NCBI GenBank assembly: GCA_963969595.1
Contig: OZ018417.1
Span: 13,270,501 to 13,334,500, forward strand
Source of the DNA: Neckera pumila
Taxonomy: Eukaryota > Streptophyta > Bryopsida > Hypnales > Neckeraceae
Length of the DNA: 64,000 nucleotides
Direction: 5' to 3'
In this document: piece by piece, positions 23,851 through 36,037 of the stretch
How the letters are laid out: each line of letters starts with the position of its first letter
Numbering within the stretch: the stretch's first letter is position 1
The notes under the pieces: model-generated
What the model saw: the letters and a program-made list of their open reading frames with translations, nothing else
Told to the model about the DNA's origin: nothing
Database searches by the model: none
Translations under genes and position numbers: made by a program

Positions 23851-24138
23851 CATTAGAAGAGATTTGAGGGCATTGGAGGGCTGTTTGAGGCCCGTTCTCC
23901 AATTTGGCCAAATCTATGAACAACCAATACGGGCTGGGCTATTAGAATTTTTTTTTTCAAAAAAAACAACAACTCTCTACCAAATATCATTTCAAGCCTT
24001 ATTTTTATTTTTTATTTTTTTCCCAAAAATGACGTGGCACTCTCTCGACCACATCAACCAGCAGCTTTCCTGCTTGAGAACGCTGCGGGAAGGCATGATA
24101 ACTTGCAGGCTCTTGGAGGCCTCAAATCTCTTCTAATG
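23851..24138. mobile_element. 288-bp MITE with perfect 19-bp inverted ends
   Basis: CATTAGAAGAGATTTGAGG at 23851-23869 is exactly inverted at 24120-24138. The interior shares 'gggctgtttgaggcccgttc' and 'aaaatgacgtggca' with the element at 47850-48077. Non-coding. Confidence 0.8.
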
Positions 24139-25749
24139 ACTTATTGATCAAGGAGTGTTGAGGCTCTTGGAGGGCACAACAAAAGACCAGTTCTTGCTGT
24201 GCAAAGAAGTACCATTAGCATTGGAGTGAGTTTTTGTTGCTATTTTGGGCCCCATTCAAAACTTACTGTTGTTGTGCCTCTTTACAGGGCGGATTGAGGA
24301 TGCATTAATTTCTCAACATTTTCCACTATATAAATATTTCTTATTATTGTACAAGGATGTAGTAATTTTCATGAACTTAAAACCATGTGTAGTATGGGTT
24401 GGTGCATAGGTTGAGAGCCCAATTTAGAGAGCTGCATGCATCTCTATATGGACAAGCAGTGAGTCATGAGGTAACTTTTTTGGATACTAAGGCAACCTAA
24501 TTTCACTATTATGCGTAGTTCTTATTATTGAAATGGCCAAATGGTTCTTGTTAGCCCTAGCCCAGGGATTCTAGTGTATCATACTATGCCTTACTCCGAT
24601 GTTGCATAATGGTTCAAAAATGATCAAAGTCTGACTTAAATTTTGTTGTTACGGTGATGAAAACTCCTGAAAGTAAATATGCAATTAACTATATTAATTT
24701 GTCTTAATAATATTTGTAACATCAATTTACCAAAGTCACACTATTTTGAATTAATACAGATTGAAATATCATTCTATTGTTTTAATGAATTTCCTACAAA
24801 GTAAAATTTTGTGGTGACACTCATTTTTGAAGTGATGCTAATTGTTACCATTCACTAATAGGACAAACCAAATTATCCGACATTTTATATTCTATAGTAT
24901 CACATTTAGGTAAGTATAGTAACTCAATATTGCTATTTTCACCCTCTTCAAGCATCCTTAGCTAATGCACAAATTCAATTTGCCCTTCAAAGCACTCTTT
25001 AATAAATTGCTAACGTTTCACTGGTTTCTAATTAGAACTTGAATTTTTTTATCATTGGAAGTGCATTCCAAAGTATATTGAATAGATACAAGAAAATTCA
25101 AATTTAGACATTGGACAATTAAAATAAACCGCTTCAAAAGCTAGCTAAAAGACAAAAATTATAGAGATTTTGACAAATTATACTTTCTAAAGCATGTTAT
25201 AATCTTGTGTCTTTTAGCTACACTAAAAATTGAATTTAGTGCCACCCATACTAATTACTTACTCAAGGCTAAAATTTCTTATCAAAAAGCTATAGATGAA
25301 TATTTTTATCAAGAATATAGATATCAATACTATTCAAATAAGTAGATCTCTTTAGTCATAGTTGGTAAAAAATATTCATCAAGAGTAAAATTGTATAGCA
25401 TTTTAAAATCAATTAGTATAGGTGATACTAAATACTTTTTTTTAGTGTAGCTTTTGAAATAGTTTATTTTCATTGTCAAAAGTTTAATAAAGGACCGAAT
25501 TACTAGTACTGTTGAACGTACGCATGTGATTTTGGGTAGGTGTATATGAAGTCATTTTTTAATAAATGTAATTTAATTTCGAAAGCTTGAATCTTTTGGG
25601 CAGCCAAGACAACTCTGTGCAATATGTGCAAAACTCCTCCTTTAGTTTTGTTTGGTAGGTATGTATTTACATGATATAAGATGCAAATATAAAAAATAAA
25701 AAAAATAACCATGTATAGTGTAAAGTGTAAAAATCTCACTCAGGAGGAA
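24139..25749. other. non-coding, AT-rich
   Basis: No coding frame supported. Only the stray MITE right end at about 24490-24520 was noted. Confidence 0.4.
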
Positions 25750-25998
25750 TTAAAGTCTACTTTGGCCTTGTCCAATAAGAAAAAAAAAAAACTTCTTCTT
25801 CTAACTTCAAATGTTATGATCTTTCAATCTATGTGGTCAAAGTTTATGAATTTTTTTCTACACATTCCCATAGTAGTCCAATTCAACTTTGCATGGTTGA
25901 ATTTTGAAAACAAAAAACATTTTTTTCTCATTGCCTTAAAAAATGGTAGTTTTTCTACAATTTGTGCTAAAAATGTGCCTTGGTCCTTTAGGGGTTAA
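25750..25998 (+). mobile_element. short TTAA-bounded element (deleted copy)
   Basis: The right end 'ttggtcctttaggggttaa' and the line 'cttcaaatgttatgatcttt' match the right third of the 930-bp family. The left boundary (TTAA at 25750) is tentative. It may be an internally deleted or 5'-lost copy. Confidence 0.45.
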
Positions 25999-26696
25999 AT
26001 TTGAATTCTCTTGTATCCTATTCCAAGTACTTTGGGATGTGCTTCAAATAATTTAAAAAATTCAAGTCCTAATCATAAACCTATGAAAAGTTAGCAATTT
26101 ACTGAGGAGTGCACCGAGGATTCCCTCAGGCACTTCCCCTAACAGGAATTCCACACAATTGGTCCCTCCCGCAAGGGACTCTAAAACACCATAATGAATG
26201 AAGACAAAGATTATGAGATATATTGGATGCTCTCCATTTCCAAGGGTGCTAAAGGCAAAGAAAGAAGTTTCAGGCTTGGAAGCACTTGAACTTGGGCAAG
26301 AAGAGCTCTGCTTGTGACTTCACAGATGCATCTAAACCTAGCTTTGAATTCACAAGTACTGGGAGTGTATGACACCAAGGCAAGAAGTGGGTAACTGAAG
26401 AGTTCTTGGTTACCTGATTTGTGTGAAATTATGGCATGTCAACACAAGACATGTGTATCTTGCGAGCAGGATTGATTGTTTCTTCTTTTTGGTTTTTAAT
26501 GGTCACCTTCCTTTTCCAAAAAAAAAAGATGTGTATCTTGCAACCCCTGTCATATGTTGCCATCGCACATACATTATGAATCCAGTTGCACAAACTGACA
26601 CAGACAGAGCAAGATGTCGAAACGACCTTTAATTTGAAGGTCAACTATATTAAGAATTAAACAACGATATGACTTCAGATTACTAGATCTATACAT

Positions 26697-29392
26697 ACTT
26701 GATGCGAGTACTGTTCCCAGAACATGGGAGCTACTGCAGCTGTTTGCCAATTGTGGAGATGAAGTATATCCGAGCTTGTTTCCCCAACTTCAGCAAGTAA
26801 ATTACGCCAAAGACAATTTGCAGAAGTATGCAAACCTATCCCAGATACATAGAATAGAAAGCTCAGTGGCCTCATTCCAAACCCATTTGCTGTGGTGAAC
26901 TCTAGCATAAAGAATCCCTGCATGCCTTAAGTTCCCTCTCGAAGTCATCGTTATATAGTTGTAGAACTCCTCACAAGGAAAAAAGTTGGCAGGATGAAAA
27001 GATTCCAAAAGGGTAAGGGCGATCCCATGTACAGTCCTGCAAGTAGCACAACACAGTGAAGTTTTCTTCAGAATGACGAAAACTTAACTAAGTTAATCAG
27101 GAGAGTGCCAAAGGATGTGATGGGGGCAATGTCTTACCCTGTCCAGATTCTGTTCTTGTGCCTGCCAATGATCCTCAAAATAATTATACAAATCTGTTTC
27201 AACTTCTTCACTGAATAAGGGTATTATGGGGACCAAACAATTAAAGGGACTAATCTTAAAAAATTGTAGATTTTGAAACTTGATGTACATCCTCCGTACA
27301 CTTCAGTAACTATAGATGTACATTGAAGATAGATATTTATATAGTGTGGAATGTCGATTAATTAATATGGGTCCCCTTAATACCCCTATTTAGTGTTGAA
27401 GATTATCCACTGTACTAATTAAGGTCCATAAAGTCGTGTCTGTACAATCCCAACCAAGAAACACTACTTTCATCACTCATGAATTTTGAACAGTTAGAAC
27501 CAATTGGTTGAGAGTATAACTTACTTGGGAAGGATGACCTCCACTAAGTGTCCTTTTTGACGGAGTGCCTTGCATAGGTTGGCAATATGGAATGATACTG
27601 ATCCAGATTGTGCAACAGGCACCATCTCTACACATATATGGACAACATGGAGGCCCTGTCCGTCTTCAAATCCCCACCAGACACCTCCAAATTAGCAGAG
27701 GAAAAAGAACGCACTGGTTCAATCGAACCCCTATTTGCTGCTTAAGTGAGACACATGCATTGCATGTGCCAACTCATTCAGCTTAAACCCTAAAGGACAA
27801 AGAGGTCCAAATTGGGCTTCATGTTTCATTGGCAGTTTTGAGTAGGTCGTATAGGTACTTTCTTTTGTCCAACTTTTATTTATTTATTACAAGTACAAGA
27901 AATGATTAATTTTTAACCATGAATCCTTGCCCTCTAGGAGTTCATCTTCTCAAAGTGCCCTAAAACATCAAACAATACACGCAGCTTTAGAAGCATTACG
28001 TGTTACAATTTGAAGCTCTTTTATGACCAACAAGATGTCTACTACCTTCTTGTCGTTTCATCTGTAATAGAAAGAAGCCCAGCAGCAAGCTCCGAATCCA
28101 CCCTGTCCATAAGATTGACAAACACATCTGCAGTCTGTGCATCAGGTGCCCAAACAAGCTTGCGCAGAGATGCAGCCTGCTCTATCTGCAGTGTCCCAGT
28201 CAACGTCATTGCATCTAAGGTAATAGGTCCAGAAATCGCCCATTTAAGAGCTGAAAGTGAATTTTGGGGAGGCGAAGCTTCTTGAAATAATATCCACAAA
28301 ATTTTCCTTGAAAGACAAGAAGAATTGGCATCTAACCCAAGTCGTTCCATATTTTTTGGAGCTTTCTGAAATTAGTTATGAAATTTTGAAGTTGAAGTGG
28401 CATAGGGCTCTAAAATCGCCCACCCTCTAAAATGTGCACTGTTTGTACATTGCTGAAAGCTATGAAAAAGCAATATGTACAAGCGGTGTACATTTGAGTA
28501 GGATGGGCAATTTTAGAGCCTGTTACCTTATTCGCAAGAGAAGATCACTCCACAGTCCACACTCATGGGGGATATGTCTTCCTGCTCACTTTGAACTGTT
28601 TCATTAACTCTGCAGACCTTTCTGCAATGCACAATCCACAACTGTCACAAAATTGCATAACATTTAAGTTACGTTTCACATAAACAGCGGCCAACCCATA
28701 AGAGCAGGTGCAGTCACTAATTACAACCACCACTAAATACTATCATGTGTGCTCAGAATACAGCAGTGGAAGTAATGAGCGGGACAACACCTTGATGACC
28801 AGCAGCATACAATAAATTCAAGCATGGTTAACAAATGCATAACTATGGAATGTCTTGGTGAAGGCAACAAAATGCCTCCATACTCCACTCACGAGGAATA
28901 GGAAAAGATCATTTAATTTAGAGCCTGGAACAGAATTTTCAGTAAATTAGACTATTTCAAGAACTTTAGATCACATCATAAAAAACTCTTTGTTATGCTT
29001 CATAAGGAGGTCATGAATCATATGCAGACCTTCCCATGGTATATAGTGAGATCTTTGCGACCTCATGAATTACAGGGAATATCTTGTTTATGATGCTATC
29101 TAAGGGTTCCTGAAATATTTAATTTCACTGTTCTGTAAATTATCTTTTAATTTTGAGCAGAGGTGGACAGATGTTGAACTTCACCTTGATGTCCTGAAAT
29201 GAGGATTGGTACTTCACGCTGCTTGGCTTTTTGACGCAGCAGATCACACTCGGCCATACTGGCTTCATTCTCTGCTTTCAACTGTGCGACACTAGCTCCC
29301 AGCAAGTCCTTCTCACACTCTGCCCTTTGCATTTTCTCAAGTGGGAGTCGATCTTTATTTAAGCCTCGATTGCAAGAAAACTTTCTGCACAC
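26697..29392 (-). pseudogene. starch synthase IV-like relic (GT5), truncated
   Basis: Pieces of a soluble starch synthase in order on the minus strand. A Glu/Lys-rich coiled-coil exon lies near 29392-29180 (EKMQRAECEKDLLGASVAQL). A segment near 28620-28536 reads ERSAELMKQFKVSRKTYPP and then, in another frame, ECGLWSDLLLR. An exon at 28215-28050 reads IEQAASLRKLVWAPDAQTAD. An exon near 27210-27130 reads EEVETDLYNYFEDHW. A catalytic-domain exon at about 27035-26697 reads HPANFF and DILHLHNWQTAAVAPMFWEQ, a hallmark GT5 segment. That exon has at least two frameshifts: after FYNY, where NDDFERE continues in another frame, and at about 26801, where one extra A separates DRFAYFCKLSLA from LLAEVGE. 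The KVGGL motif and everything after WEQY are missing. A MITE sits in the middle (28216-28531). Non-functional. Confidence 0.7.
28216..28531. mobile_element. 316-bp MITE inside the starch synthase relic
   Basis: Ends TAAGGTAATAGG...CCTGTTACCTTA are inverted, extended by CCAGAAATCGCCCAT against GGGCAATTTTAGAGCC. An internal copy of the end motif (GCTCTAAAATCGCCCACC) lies at about 28411. It separates LWSDLLLR from DAMTLTGTL, which look like one exon. Same family as 22709-23127. Confidence 0.7.
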
Positions 29393-29823
29393 GTCAATGG
29401 AAATTTGGGCCCCAAGGTTTGTATCCTGGAATGAGACTTAACCTACAATTATCAGAGTAAGTAAGTAAGTAAGGTTGGACCGCCCATTCCCAACCAGAGA
29501 TCTATGGGTGCCACTATTTCCAATCAAGGCTTAGATCATGCTTTTTATTATTTTTTAAGGTTGGGACTAATAAGATCATGACATATGTCCTAAAGAATGC
29601 AAAAAGTAGCAAGAAAGAAAAAAATAAGAAGCTAGTTTTTGAATGATCACATTTGGAAGACTCTAGAGATTGGTTACTGGTTCACAAGACTTTTGGGCTC
29701 CCAGAAGTCACAGAAATTTCAATTTTGCAAAAAAAGTTTTGGAAATTTTGAAATCTTAGTATGTTCTTATGGGAAAAATCTCCATCACAGATTTCAACTA
29801 CTCACCATCTGTGCCACAGTTGC
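29393..29823. other. non-coding; upstream of the starch synthase relic
   Basis: No exon recognised. A short (AGTA)n tract lies near 29457. The N-terminal and transit-peptide exons of the starch synthase were not found. Confidence 0.35.
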
Positions 29824-30754
29824 TTAACATCTATAGTCCCAAGGCCATTTTCTGTCAAAAACCACTCAAAGCTGCCATTTTGGCTGCGTTCATTCAAGAA
29901 AACAAAAAAAAAACATTTTCTTAGAATCTAACCGTAGGATCTTGTACTTCATTTGTTTGAGATCATGTGGTAAAAATCTTATGAAGTTTGACCATATAGA
30001 TTGGAAGATATTAGCATTCAAAGTTGAAAAAGAAAGTTTTTTTGAACACTAGCCTGCAAATTCAGATGACTTTGACCACCATTTGTGGAAAAAATTTGCA
30101 TTACAAACTTTGAATTTATAATTTTTTATGTTGAATAATTAAGTTGAAAGTCTAGAAAAAAAATTCAAAAAAATTCCACTTGATTTTGATTCCTTAAAAA
30201 TTTGCTAAGTAGAATTAGGTCCAAGATTGAAAAAAAAAACTAAATTGTTAATAGCTCTAAGATGGGATTGAAACACACTAATCTCAATGGTGAGATTGTT
30301 TTAGCAAGCAAACACAACCTTTTCAAAGAATTTTTTTTGAAAAAATATGAAAATTGCATTCAGAAATGAATCCTACAAGTTATTTTTTCAAGAAGATGCT
30401 CTAATTGCCCCCAAAAGAAGATTGTCTATATCTTTTTCATAATTAGTCCAAATTGAATGAACCAAAGCTTCACATGTAGACAACAACATAATATTTTAGG
30501 AATCTTTTTCTTTTAATTATTTTGACTTTTTCCAATTTTTTTTGGTGATCCTTGTTGAGTTCAGTTCTAGGTTTTTTGTAGTATAACTTTTGCTCCCGGT
30601 CACCAATTGAAATAAAAATTATATTTTCACGTAGCTAATCAATTTTTCTATCTTATGAAAAAGTTTCAAAAAGTTTCATTAAAAATTCAAAATCACACGA
30701 TTTTGCCCAAAATCCAATTTGTCCCCCGAGGGACAATGAAACTTTAGGGGTTAA
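29824..30754 (-). mobile_element. 931-bp TTAA-bounded element (inverted copy)
   Basis: On the plus strand it starts TTAACATCTATAGTCCCAAGG and ends ACTTTAGGGGTTAA, the reverse of 32356-33284 and 51576-52497. It shares 'aatctcaatggtgagattgt', 'ttaatagctctaagatggga' and 'gtcccccgagggacaa' with them. No coding frame. Confidence 0.7.
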
Positions 30755-30977
30755 GTGATTAGGTGTAGGTGGTCTGACCTTATTTGAGCATAGTTTCTAG
30801 TTTTGAACTATGTAAGTTTTGCTTGGGTCATGTTGGGAGCCCAAAGAAGGTTCACACATCATTTCTCTCACTTAGTTTGGTATTTGAATTCTTCTTCCTA
30901 GCAGGGACTGAAAATAACAAGGTTTGCAATCAAATTACATATATTGTGGAAATTTGAAACTGCAAAAATATGAAATC

Positions 30978-31860
30978 TTAACCCTAAATGCCCAAACATC
31001 GTTTTTTGGCAACATTGTGAATGGAGTTTTTGTTATTTTTCTTTGAAATTTTCACACAACATGTCCCAGAGGAGTAGCTTTATGGCCCAACAACTTTCGT
31101 AACTTTTGATTGCATGGTTAAAAAGTTATTGTAATACATGTGATTTTTAGTGCTCGGTGGGCAGTTCAAAAAAATCTTAAAAAATCACTAGATTTGAAAT
31201 TGGTTCTCTAGATTTATATATACATGGGAAGCTTTGAATCATTCCATTTCAGTTAATGAAATGAAAATTATGAGGAGTTTTAGTTTGCAAATAGTTATGG
31301 AATCTCTATTCTAAAATAAACTTTGAAGTCCTTTATTTAACTCAATTTTCAATATTTTTGAAAACAAATAAAAACATTGGGTTTAGATTTTTTATTACAA
31401 CATTACAACCATTGAAATGTCAGTTTTCAATTCTATGTTTAATTTCTTAAAAGTTTAGTATTTTCAATCAATCTCTACTTTTTTCTACTTACTAAGTTTT
31501 TTCTTACATGTTGTACAAATCCAATTGATCTTAAATTTTTCAAGCATATAGCCAACTTGAGTTCAAAAATGAATCCAAAGAGTAACCACCATTTTGGACA
31601 TTTTTTCATACAAATGTGACCTTGTGAAGTGCAGCTGCCCGGATTTTTCGCAGGGACAAAAAAAAGATTTTTCTCAATTCAAACATTCATATCTTGCAAT
31701 CTTCATGGTGGAAAATTCTGAAATTTTTTCCACATCTTCCCAAACCAGTGCACTACAAGATCTTATGGTTCCTTGTGTCCAATTTTTTTCTCTCTAAAAC
31801 TTGGTACTTGTATTAGAAATGGCAGTTTTGGAGCGTTTTTGGTAGTCAAATAGGGGTTAA
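30978..31860 (+). mobile_element. 883-bp TTAA-bounded element
   Basis: Starts TTAACCCTAAATGCCC and ends AATAGGGGTTAA. Interior lines such as 'ttggtacttgtattagaaat' and 'aatcttcatggtggaaaatt' place it in the same family. Non-coding. Confidence 0.65.
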
Positions 31861-32355
31861 TTCAGGGATCTGTCCAATAATTCTTAATGCACTTAGGCAG
31901 CTTTCTGTGCCAAAGCTATGTGTATGATCCCAATAATCTTAGGGAGACCTCCCCATGGTAGATTGTAAATGTGATGTTTGTCTAAAATTTCTTTGAAATG
32001 CTTTAGAAGAAATTGTTAAAAACTCTGCAAATATTTGAAGACTGAAGCAATTCCTTGCATAAGACACGAACTTGTTTTGTCTGTCTTTGATTACTAACTA
32101 ATGACGGAGCGTGCTCATTGATCAACACTGTGCAGTATGAACAATTATTTTGACCACAAAATCAGAAAGGTCGGTGAAGGGATGGACCACGCATACATTT
32201 AAATGTTCATTAAAATGGCGGTATTCCAAGTGCCACTTTGACGGTGTGCCATTTTCACCATCTAGGAAAGGTATAGATTTCAAAACGGCCGTTTTGAACC
32301 ATCTAGGACAGAAATAGATTTAAAACGGCCATGCTGAATTGTTTTCACGCCATTT

Positions 32356-33284
32356 TTAACTCCTAAAGGACCGTTTGTCCCCTCGGGGGACATTTTGGGT
32401 CCAAGCACGTTCCTATTGTCTCAAATTTTAGTGATATTTTTGGAGACTTTTTGAGGTTGTGTATTTTTGCAAGAGCTTTGTGATTATGTAATTTTTATTT
32501 TAATTGACGCCCGGGAGCAAAAGTTATGGCACAATAAGCAAAAATAGAGTTTGGCGGGCAGCACAAAAGAATCACATAAAGTCAAAATAATCTTTTTTCA
32601 ATTTTTTCTCAAAGATTATATTTTTGTCTACATGGGAAGCTTTGTTTCATTCAATTCGGACTAATAATGAGAAAGTTATGGACAATCTTAGTTTTTTGGG
32701 CAATCTAAGCATCTTCTTGAAAAATAATTTTCAGAATTCACTATTGAATGCAATTTTTAGAATTTTTCAAAAATAATTGTTAGACAAGGTTAGATTTTTT
32801 TGCTGGAACAATCTCACCATTGGGATTATTGTGATTCAATTCCATCTAAAAGCTATTAACAATTTAGTTTTTTCTTCAATTTTAAACCCACCTCTACTTA
32901 ATAATTTTTTAATGAGTGACAATTAAGAGCTTTTTTTCCTAAATTTTTTTTGTAAATTCTTAGCTCAACTACTTAACATAAATAAGTAGAAAATCAAAAT
33001 TACTAGTGCAAAAAATTTTGATTGAAAAGATTCAAAGCCAAAAAATCTAGTAAAGCAAGGTGCAAAAAAATCTGTTTTCTTCACTTTTAATGCATATATC
33101 TTACAATCTACATGGTCAAAATTTCTGAAATTTCTTCCACATATTCATGTACTAGTCAAGTATAGGATTTTGTGGTTGGATATGCAAAAATAAACAATTT
33201 CTAAAGTTCTTTTATCTTTGCAATAGAAATGATAGTTTTGAGTGTTTTTTGGTAGGAAAATCACTTTGGTCCTTTAGGGATTAA
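32356..33284 (+). mobile_element. 929-bp TTAA-bounded element
   Basis: Starts TTAACTCCTAAAGGACCG and ends TTTGGTCCTTTAGGGATTAA. Typical left-end block 'tttgtcccctcgggggacat', mid block 'aatctcaccattgggattat' and right block 'atatcttacaatctacatgg' are all present. Non-coding. Confidence 0.75.
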
Positions 33285-34260
33285 GTCATATTGCTATTTT
33301 ACTAAAATTGCCTATGTGTGTATGATCTAAATTCCAACAAAAACAAGGCACGAGCCTTTTCTCACAACACCGTTGGATTGCATACCTTTGATTGTTGAAA
33401 TGTAAAGTATATAAGGTAGTCAAAAACAGCAAAGCTGTGGAAGTGCTGTTTTGTAATCATCAATATGTGGATGATGTGCATTAACCCTTTTTGACGTAAG
33501 GCACAAAAGATACAGAAACTGTACAGGAGCCTAAAAGGTGTACAATGTGCCAAAAGTGAGTTGAAATCAATTGTGGATTATGAGGGCCATTTTTTTTGAA
33601 AATAGGATTTAGGTTATGAGAATTTAACCCTAAAATTTTGGAGATAAATGGAGATGATGAAGTAAGTCAAAGAAACTAAAGTATTCTGGCCGTATTCATG
33701 TAAGGAAAACCATAGACAAACATAAAATTTGTACCTGGAATGACGCCAGGTGGTCGACGTTTCTATCCTTTGCTGTACTCCGTCCTTCCTGAAATTGCAA
33801 TGGCCTGTCGGTTTCGGGTCATTAGACTACTTCCTAAGTCGGTTGGAGCATGCCAATACAACAAGTACTCCACCTGCTTGGACCAATGAGGAGTGACGTG
33901 AAGATTTTAAATTCACATTTACTATTGTCTGCTGAATCCCTTGTCCTTGAAAGTGGTTACAAAGAACCCGAATTGGAAGCTCTTTTAAGCTCCTGCAGGC
34001 TCTTGGGGGCTTTGTTCACAACAAAATGCAAAAGGGAAAGATTGTGTGAAATGGGTTCACATAAGTACAATTCCAATCCCTACATCACCTCGGAAGACTT
34101 TTGACTTTGAGTTTGTAACTCCCATTCACAAAATGGGACTTCAGCTTAAAGAAGATTTAAAATCACAAAAGTAGATTTTGGAAGATTTCCTCATTTATTA
34201 TGGAAGTGATTGACGTCGTACAGCTCAAGAGAGGCTTCTTCTCCCATTACTTGTGTACAA
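33285..34260. other. non-coding; flank of the small gene
   Basis: No gene supported. An isolated TTAACCCTTTTTGACG at 33481 looks like a left end of a TTAA-bounded element, but no matching right end was found. Confidence 0.35.
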
Positions 34261-34267
34261 TTCACAC

Positions 34268-34280
34268 TACATAAATATGA
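34268..34280 (+). promoter_or_regulatory. possible TATA box of the small gene
   Basis: 'acataaatatgag' lies about 155 bases before the ATG at 34430, followed by a pyrimidine-rich leader. This is a weak match in an AT-rich background. Confidence 0.25.
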
Positions 34281-34429
34281 GCTCTCAACCTCCACCTATT
34301 CCTGCATTTTTTTCCTTTAAGCTCCCTCTTGCGAAACGACCCTCTTCCCTACCTTCTCACATCTTATGACTGTCCCTACCTACTTGCATCTTTCTACAGC
34401 TGAATCCCTTATCCGGAGGCGCTGTAGCA

Positions 34430-34977
34430 ATGCCAACTTCGAAGGATGCAACATTTTGCGATGACTTTTGCTTTGATAAGGTGCTGAAGAAGACCTCGTT
34501 CACCATCATGGTGAGCTTTGATCTCCATCTCCGATTCTACGCATTTGCTCTGCAATTCCCTCTCTATTTACGCACCGATTCTCACTTCCGCTTTGGTGTG
34601 TCTTGCAGATGGTTCCTTACTGGTATGCGAAAAAACACCCCGAGCAATTCGGAAAGAGGGTGAAGCTGGGCTACGCTGGAGGGAGACATGTGTCCAAGGT
34701 GAAATGTAAAGTTTCTGAACCCCCCCTCACTATTCACAATTAGCATTCACAAGTGGCTTCTGAGAGTTCTGCAATATATAACTTTTAGGAGGGGGACACA
34801 CCCACTTTTGAGCTTGTTAGCCGGGGCGAGTTCAACGTCACTTGCGCCGTTGCCGCCGCTTCTTCCTCACCACCGGACGTGCATAAAGTCAATAGCAACT
34901 CAGACTTAGTTACTCACAATGTGGACAACCTTACTCCAACCGGCGATGTCACTACCACCATTCCCTGCTTCTTGTAA
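34430..34977 (+). CDS. compact 3-exon gene of unknown function, 119 aa
   Basis: Exons 34430-34510, 34609-34698 and 34789-34977 are joined by two short GT-AG introns of 98 and 90 bases. All junctions are phase 0, giving 360 nt with stop. The protein starts MPTSKDATFCDDFC. Exon 2 is basic and aromatic (VPYWYAKKHPEQFGKRVKLG). Exon 3 has TPTFELVSRGEFNVTCA followed by a Ser/Pro/Asn-rich, probably flexible tail ending IPCFL. Higher GC than its surroundings and intact splice sites argue for a real gene. No signal peptide, membrane segment or known domain is seen. A leader intron ending in 'tttctacag' at 34398 is possible. I do not recognise the family. Confidence 0.55.
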
Positions 34978-36037
34978 CTGTGGATTTGAAAAGGACCACT
35001 TCAGCTCTATCTCTGTACATTCACTAGGCAGTTATAGGAGTTAGAATGCTAGGTAAATTGTTAAGTGCCGACCGTCCACTTCTTGCCACGAGCGGCTTGC
35101 CACGAGCATGGGAGGATAACGCTAGAGGGGCGGCTTCTTTGTGGAACAGAACTGCAGCATATGAATGGCGGCACCTGCACCCTTTTCTATTACGTTTTAC
35201 TTAGCATATACAAAATGACAACAAATTATTGAAATATGATTTCAGATACATGTAGGGACTTTTCCGGTAGAGAAAAAACATTGGAAGGCTATGTTTTGTC
35301 CTAAAGCAAGAACTTGTAGCCCTATTTCTGCAAGAATTTTCTACTTACCTGCAATAGAACCATGTCTCTTTACTTGCTCAGGATTGTGTCTCTTCCCTTC
35401 TCATTACCGCAATAGAATTGTCATGTACTCCAAAACTGCATGAAAAAGGGGTAGGGTACAACCTGTGTGTTGCTTCGAGTATGTAACCTCTGTTTGTTGT
35501 TGTGCTGAAGAATGCGCTGCCTAAATCAGATCTGGTACTACCTCACCAATGAGTTATGCTGGAGGGACGGAAGTGGAATGGCTGAAATTCCAACACACAA
35601 AAACAAAAAAACCCGTATCACAACAGAACACAATTTTGAAGGCCATCAATGAAAAGCCCAAACTTACCAAAATATAAGTTCTTCATTACGTAGGTTTATA
35701 TGGGCATAAAAAGGCTACTTCTAACTGTGTTCAAAATTTTGTTCTAATCAATAGGCCTATGTCTTAGAACAAAAATAGCTTCGCCACTTCCAGGGACATT
35801 AACTCCTTGGAATTCCTACACCCTAAATCGAAACTTCCAAATGAACGCTTCATTGAACAACTAAACTACTTCCGCAACTATAGAAGTCACAAAGAGTGGG
35901 CACCAACGCAGTGCTGCTGGGGCGCGGTCTTCACCCTCTTTGTTGTTTGCCATGTCAAAGTACTCTTTCAACTTCCACCACCTGTGCACCGTTGACACCC
36001 CGCGCACCTACAGAAGTACATGTTAGAATGGTCTCAA
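34978..36037. other. non-coding; 3' flank of the small gene
   Basis: No gene supported. One isolated ORF at 35807-35995 has no family resemblance. I looked here for the downstream terminus of the piggyBac relic and found only an unpaired TTAACTCC at 35797. Confidence 0.35.

Noticed and set aside
33481..33600. Left end of a further TTAA-bounded element (TTAACCCTTTTTG)
   Set aside because: No matching right end or family interior within the following kilobases.
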